From Heligmosomoides polygyrus polygyrus (Eukaryota; Nematoda; Chromadorea; Rhabditida; Heligmosomidae), in the NCBI GenBank assembly GCA_947396885.1, contig OX377206.1, positions 51,257,631 to 51,321,630 of the forward strand: 64,000 nt of DNA. Direction: 5' to 3'. A program made the position numbers and the translations under genes. This document shows, piece after piece, positions 62,939 to 64,000 of this stretch (position 1 is its first letter; every line of letters starts with the position of its first letter). A model generated the notes under the pieces. That model ran no database searches. It saw only the letters and a list, made by a program, of their open reading frames with translations, and was not told where the DNA came from.

Positions 62939-63369
62939 TTTCGAAACTGGCCAAATCTCCTCGTGCAAACTTCGACCAAAATCGTCTAGGGTTTATTTGA
63001 GACGCTGATTACGAATCCGACGTCAGCTTTTGAAAATTCCGTCGACTTCGGTAGGTTTTTGAATTACTTCTGGATAATTGAGGGTGGTCGGGTCAGGATC
63101 ATCGATTTCGTTCAAAATTCGTGTAGGGTCGGGGACTTATTCGGGGTGCCGAACACGATGCCGAGGTACATTTGTACGATTAGGGCAGGAGAGCGCTCAT
63201 ACCGATAACTGGGAGTGATCGGTGGTCGTGACCCGACCACCCTCAAATGGGAAGCAACCTGCTGATGTTGGCGGAATAAAAACGAACGTCGGATTCGTAA
63301 TCAGCACCCAAATTAATCCCTAGATGATTTTGGACGAAGTTTGCACGAGGAGATTTGGCCAATTTCGAA
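62939..63369. mobile_element. Fold-back element / long imperfect inverted repeat, left end hidden in gap
   Basis: The arm 62,939-63,022 (TTCGAAACTGGCCAAATCTC..., ending GATTACGAATCCGACGT) pairs with 63,286-63,369 in inverse orientation, with about 9 mismatches in 84 bp. Inside, a perfect 18-bp inverted pair, TTGAGGGTGGTCGGGTCA, lies at 63,078-63,095 and 63,229-63,246, nearly concentric with the outer arms. No transposase frame is present. The left terminus and any target-site duplication are lost in the gap. The structure fits a non-autonomous fold-back or MITE-like element. Confidence 0.8.
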
Positions 63370-63383
63370 AATACCGGTTTTGA

Positions 63384-63391
63384 TGACGTCA
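63384..63391. promoter_or_regulatory. CRE-like palindrome TGACGTCA
   Basis: It lies within a longer perfect palindrome, GATGACGTCATC (63,382-63,393), just right of the fold-back arm. It matches the ATF/CREB consensus, but no promoter or gene is attached, so function is unsupported. Confidence 0.3.
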
Positions 63392-63452
63392 TCGTCCGCG
63401 CAGCTCGGCCTAGGGCGCCACGTCCTCGATGGAATATTGCCGAAAAATCTAT

Positions 63453-63613
63453 GGCCTCTGTTATACTCCCGCGGGAGCTTCCGCGGAAGGGCGGGAATCG
63501 CGCCGAGATCCCTCATCTGGCCAATCACCGCGCCCCGCCACGCCCGCCGTCCGCGGTGCACTTCTCGTCCACGGAGGTTCCGCGGATGCTCCCGCGGGAG
63601 TATAACACAGGCC
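63453..63613. mobile_element. 161-bp MITE-like element with 36-bp terminal inverted repeats
   Basis: The left end GGCCTCTGTTATACTCCC (from 63,453) and the right end, inverted, GGCCTGTGTTATACTCCC (to 63,613) extend to 36 bp with two mismatches. Each terminal repeat contains two perfect palindromes in tandem, CTCCCGCGGGAG and TTCCGCGGAA (the right copy has ATCCGCGGAA). The element is flanked by TAT on both sides (63,450-63,452 and 63,614-63,616), a plausible 3-bp target-site duplication. The interior is GC-rich with no open frame of note. The superfamily is not certain: a 3-bp duplication suggests a PIF/Harbinger-like class, but TAT is not the usual TWA. Confidence 0.78.
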
Positions 63614-63616
63614 TAT

Positions 63617-64000
63617 GTTACCAAAATCGGTCGACATTGATACAGTTCGATAGCGCTCTTCAAGCAGAACAGAAAGATGTTATTGGGAGTGTCGAAAGCC
63701 CAAATATGGACAAGTAAGAGTGCAGGAAACTTCAATCGCTAAGTCCGCCGCCCTAAAACGGCAGATGGGGCTAAGGCAGTTTAGGCAGCTGAGAAGTTCT
63801 GATCACGTCATCGTAAAGTACCGTACCTTAAGCGCTCTGTTCGCGTACGCATTTTGAGGCTTTAGCTCGCCGCGTCTACTCGCAGTGGTTAACCGAATTC
63901 GGAAAAAAGTGCATCACGCAAGCCTCACCTGCATTTTTGCACCGCTGTAGCATTGCCCCCTCCTAAGCTAAGGCATTCTACTTTAGTATACTTATATATC
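63617..64000. other. Intergenic, no recognised feature
   Basis: No gene, RNA or repeat recognised. Short palindromic or CpG-rich motifs occur (GTACCGTACC near 63,820, GTGCATCACGCAAGCC near 63,910). A plus-strand frame entering from the MITE is chance. Confidence 0.5.

Noticed and set aside
62173..63008. Long ORFs across the GC-rich region and the N gap
   Set aside because: They include unresolved bases or low-complexity GC-rich repeats, and frames are open on both strands.

Overview
The window looks like eukaryotic, nematode-type DNA, most likely from a clade V (strongylid/hookworm-like) species. The basis is three decayed non-LTR retrotransposon fragments whose endonuclease and reverse transcriptase sequences resemble a family I recall as common in hookworms and related strongyles. 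A short fragment resembling a Penelope-like element, inverted-repeat DNA elements and very large tandem arrays fit the same picture. The species assignment is inference. I found no intact protein-coding gene, rRNA, tRNA or CRISPR array. A 200-base run of N (62739-62938) marks an assembly gap. Layout: (1) Positions 1 to about 48,780 are one head-to-tail satellite array with a nominal 193-bp monomer (roughly 250 copies). Variants include monomers of about 187 bp, monomers enlarged to 220 bp by an internal 27-bp duplication, and a diverged class carrying an ACTAGAAGGATCGAAAC-type segment. The monomers are organised into nested higher-order repeats (HORs): 414 bp, 1,352 bp, 1,526 bp, 1,957 bp, about 3.1-3.3 kb, 5,690 bp and 8,980 bp. 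The last monomers (48,781-49,040) are strongly degenerate and form the array edge. (2) 49,041-54,500 is low-copy-looking DNA holding two minus-strand LINE remnants: an endonuclease-containing piece (50,915-52,218) and an RT-containing piece (53,255-54,500). Both carry frame damage and a changed catalytic residue. (3) 54,494-57,510 is a second tandem array (335-350 bp units, nine copies) flanked on its right by a diverged relative (57,510-57,985). Both contain 42-bp sub-repeats that read as 14-residue Ser/Thr/acidic repeats on the minus strand. (4) 58,290-58,560 is an unrelated 42-bp AT-rich minisatellite. (5) 59,340-60,305 is a plus-strand LINE endonuclease remnant and 60,500-60,830 a possible Penelope-like fragment. 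(6) 60,950-64,000 is repeat-rich and partly GC-rich. It includes an imperfect fold-back next to the gap (62,939-63,369) and a compact MITE-like element with 36-bp terminal inverted repeats and nested perfect palindromes (63,453-63,613). The part most worth follow-up is the satellite. Its multi-scale hierarchy, hybrid monomers at duplication junctions and conversion-like patches give a readable record of unequal exchange. The minus-strand ORFs inside it are best explained as chance openings in a repeat whose length is not a multiple of three.
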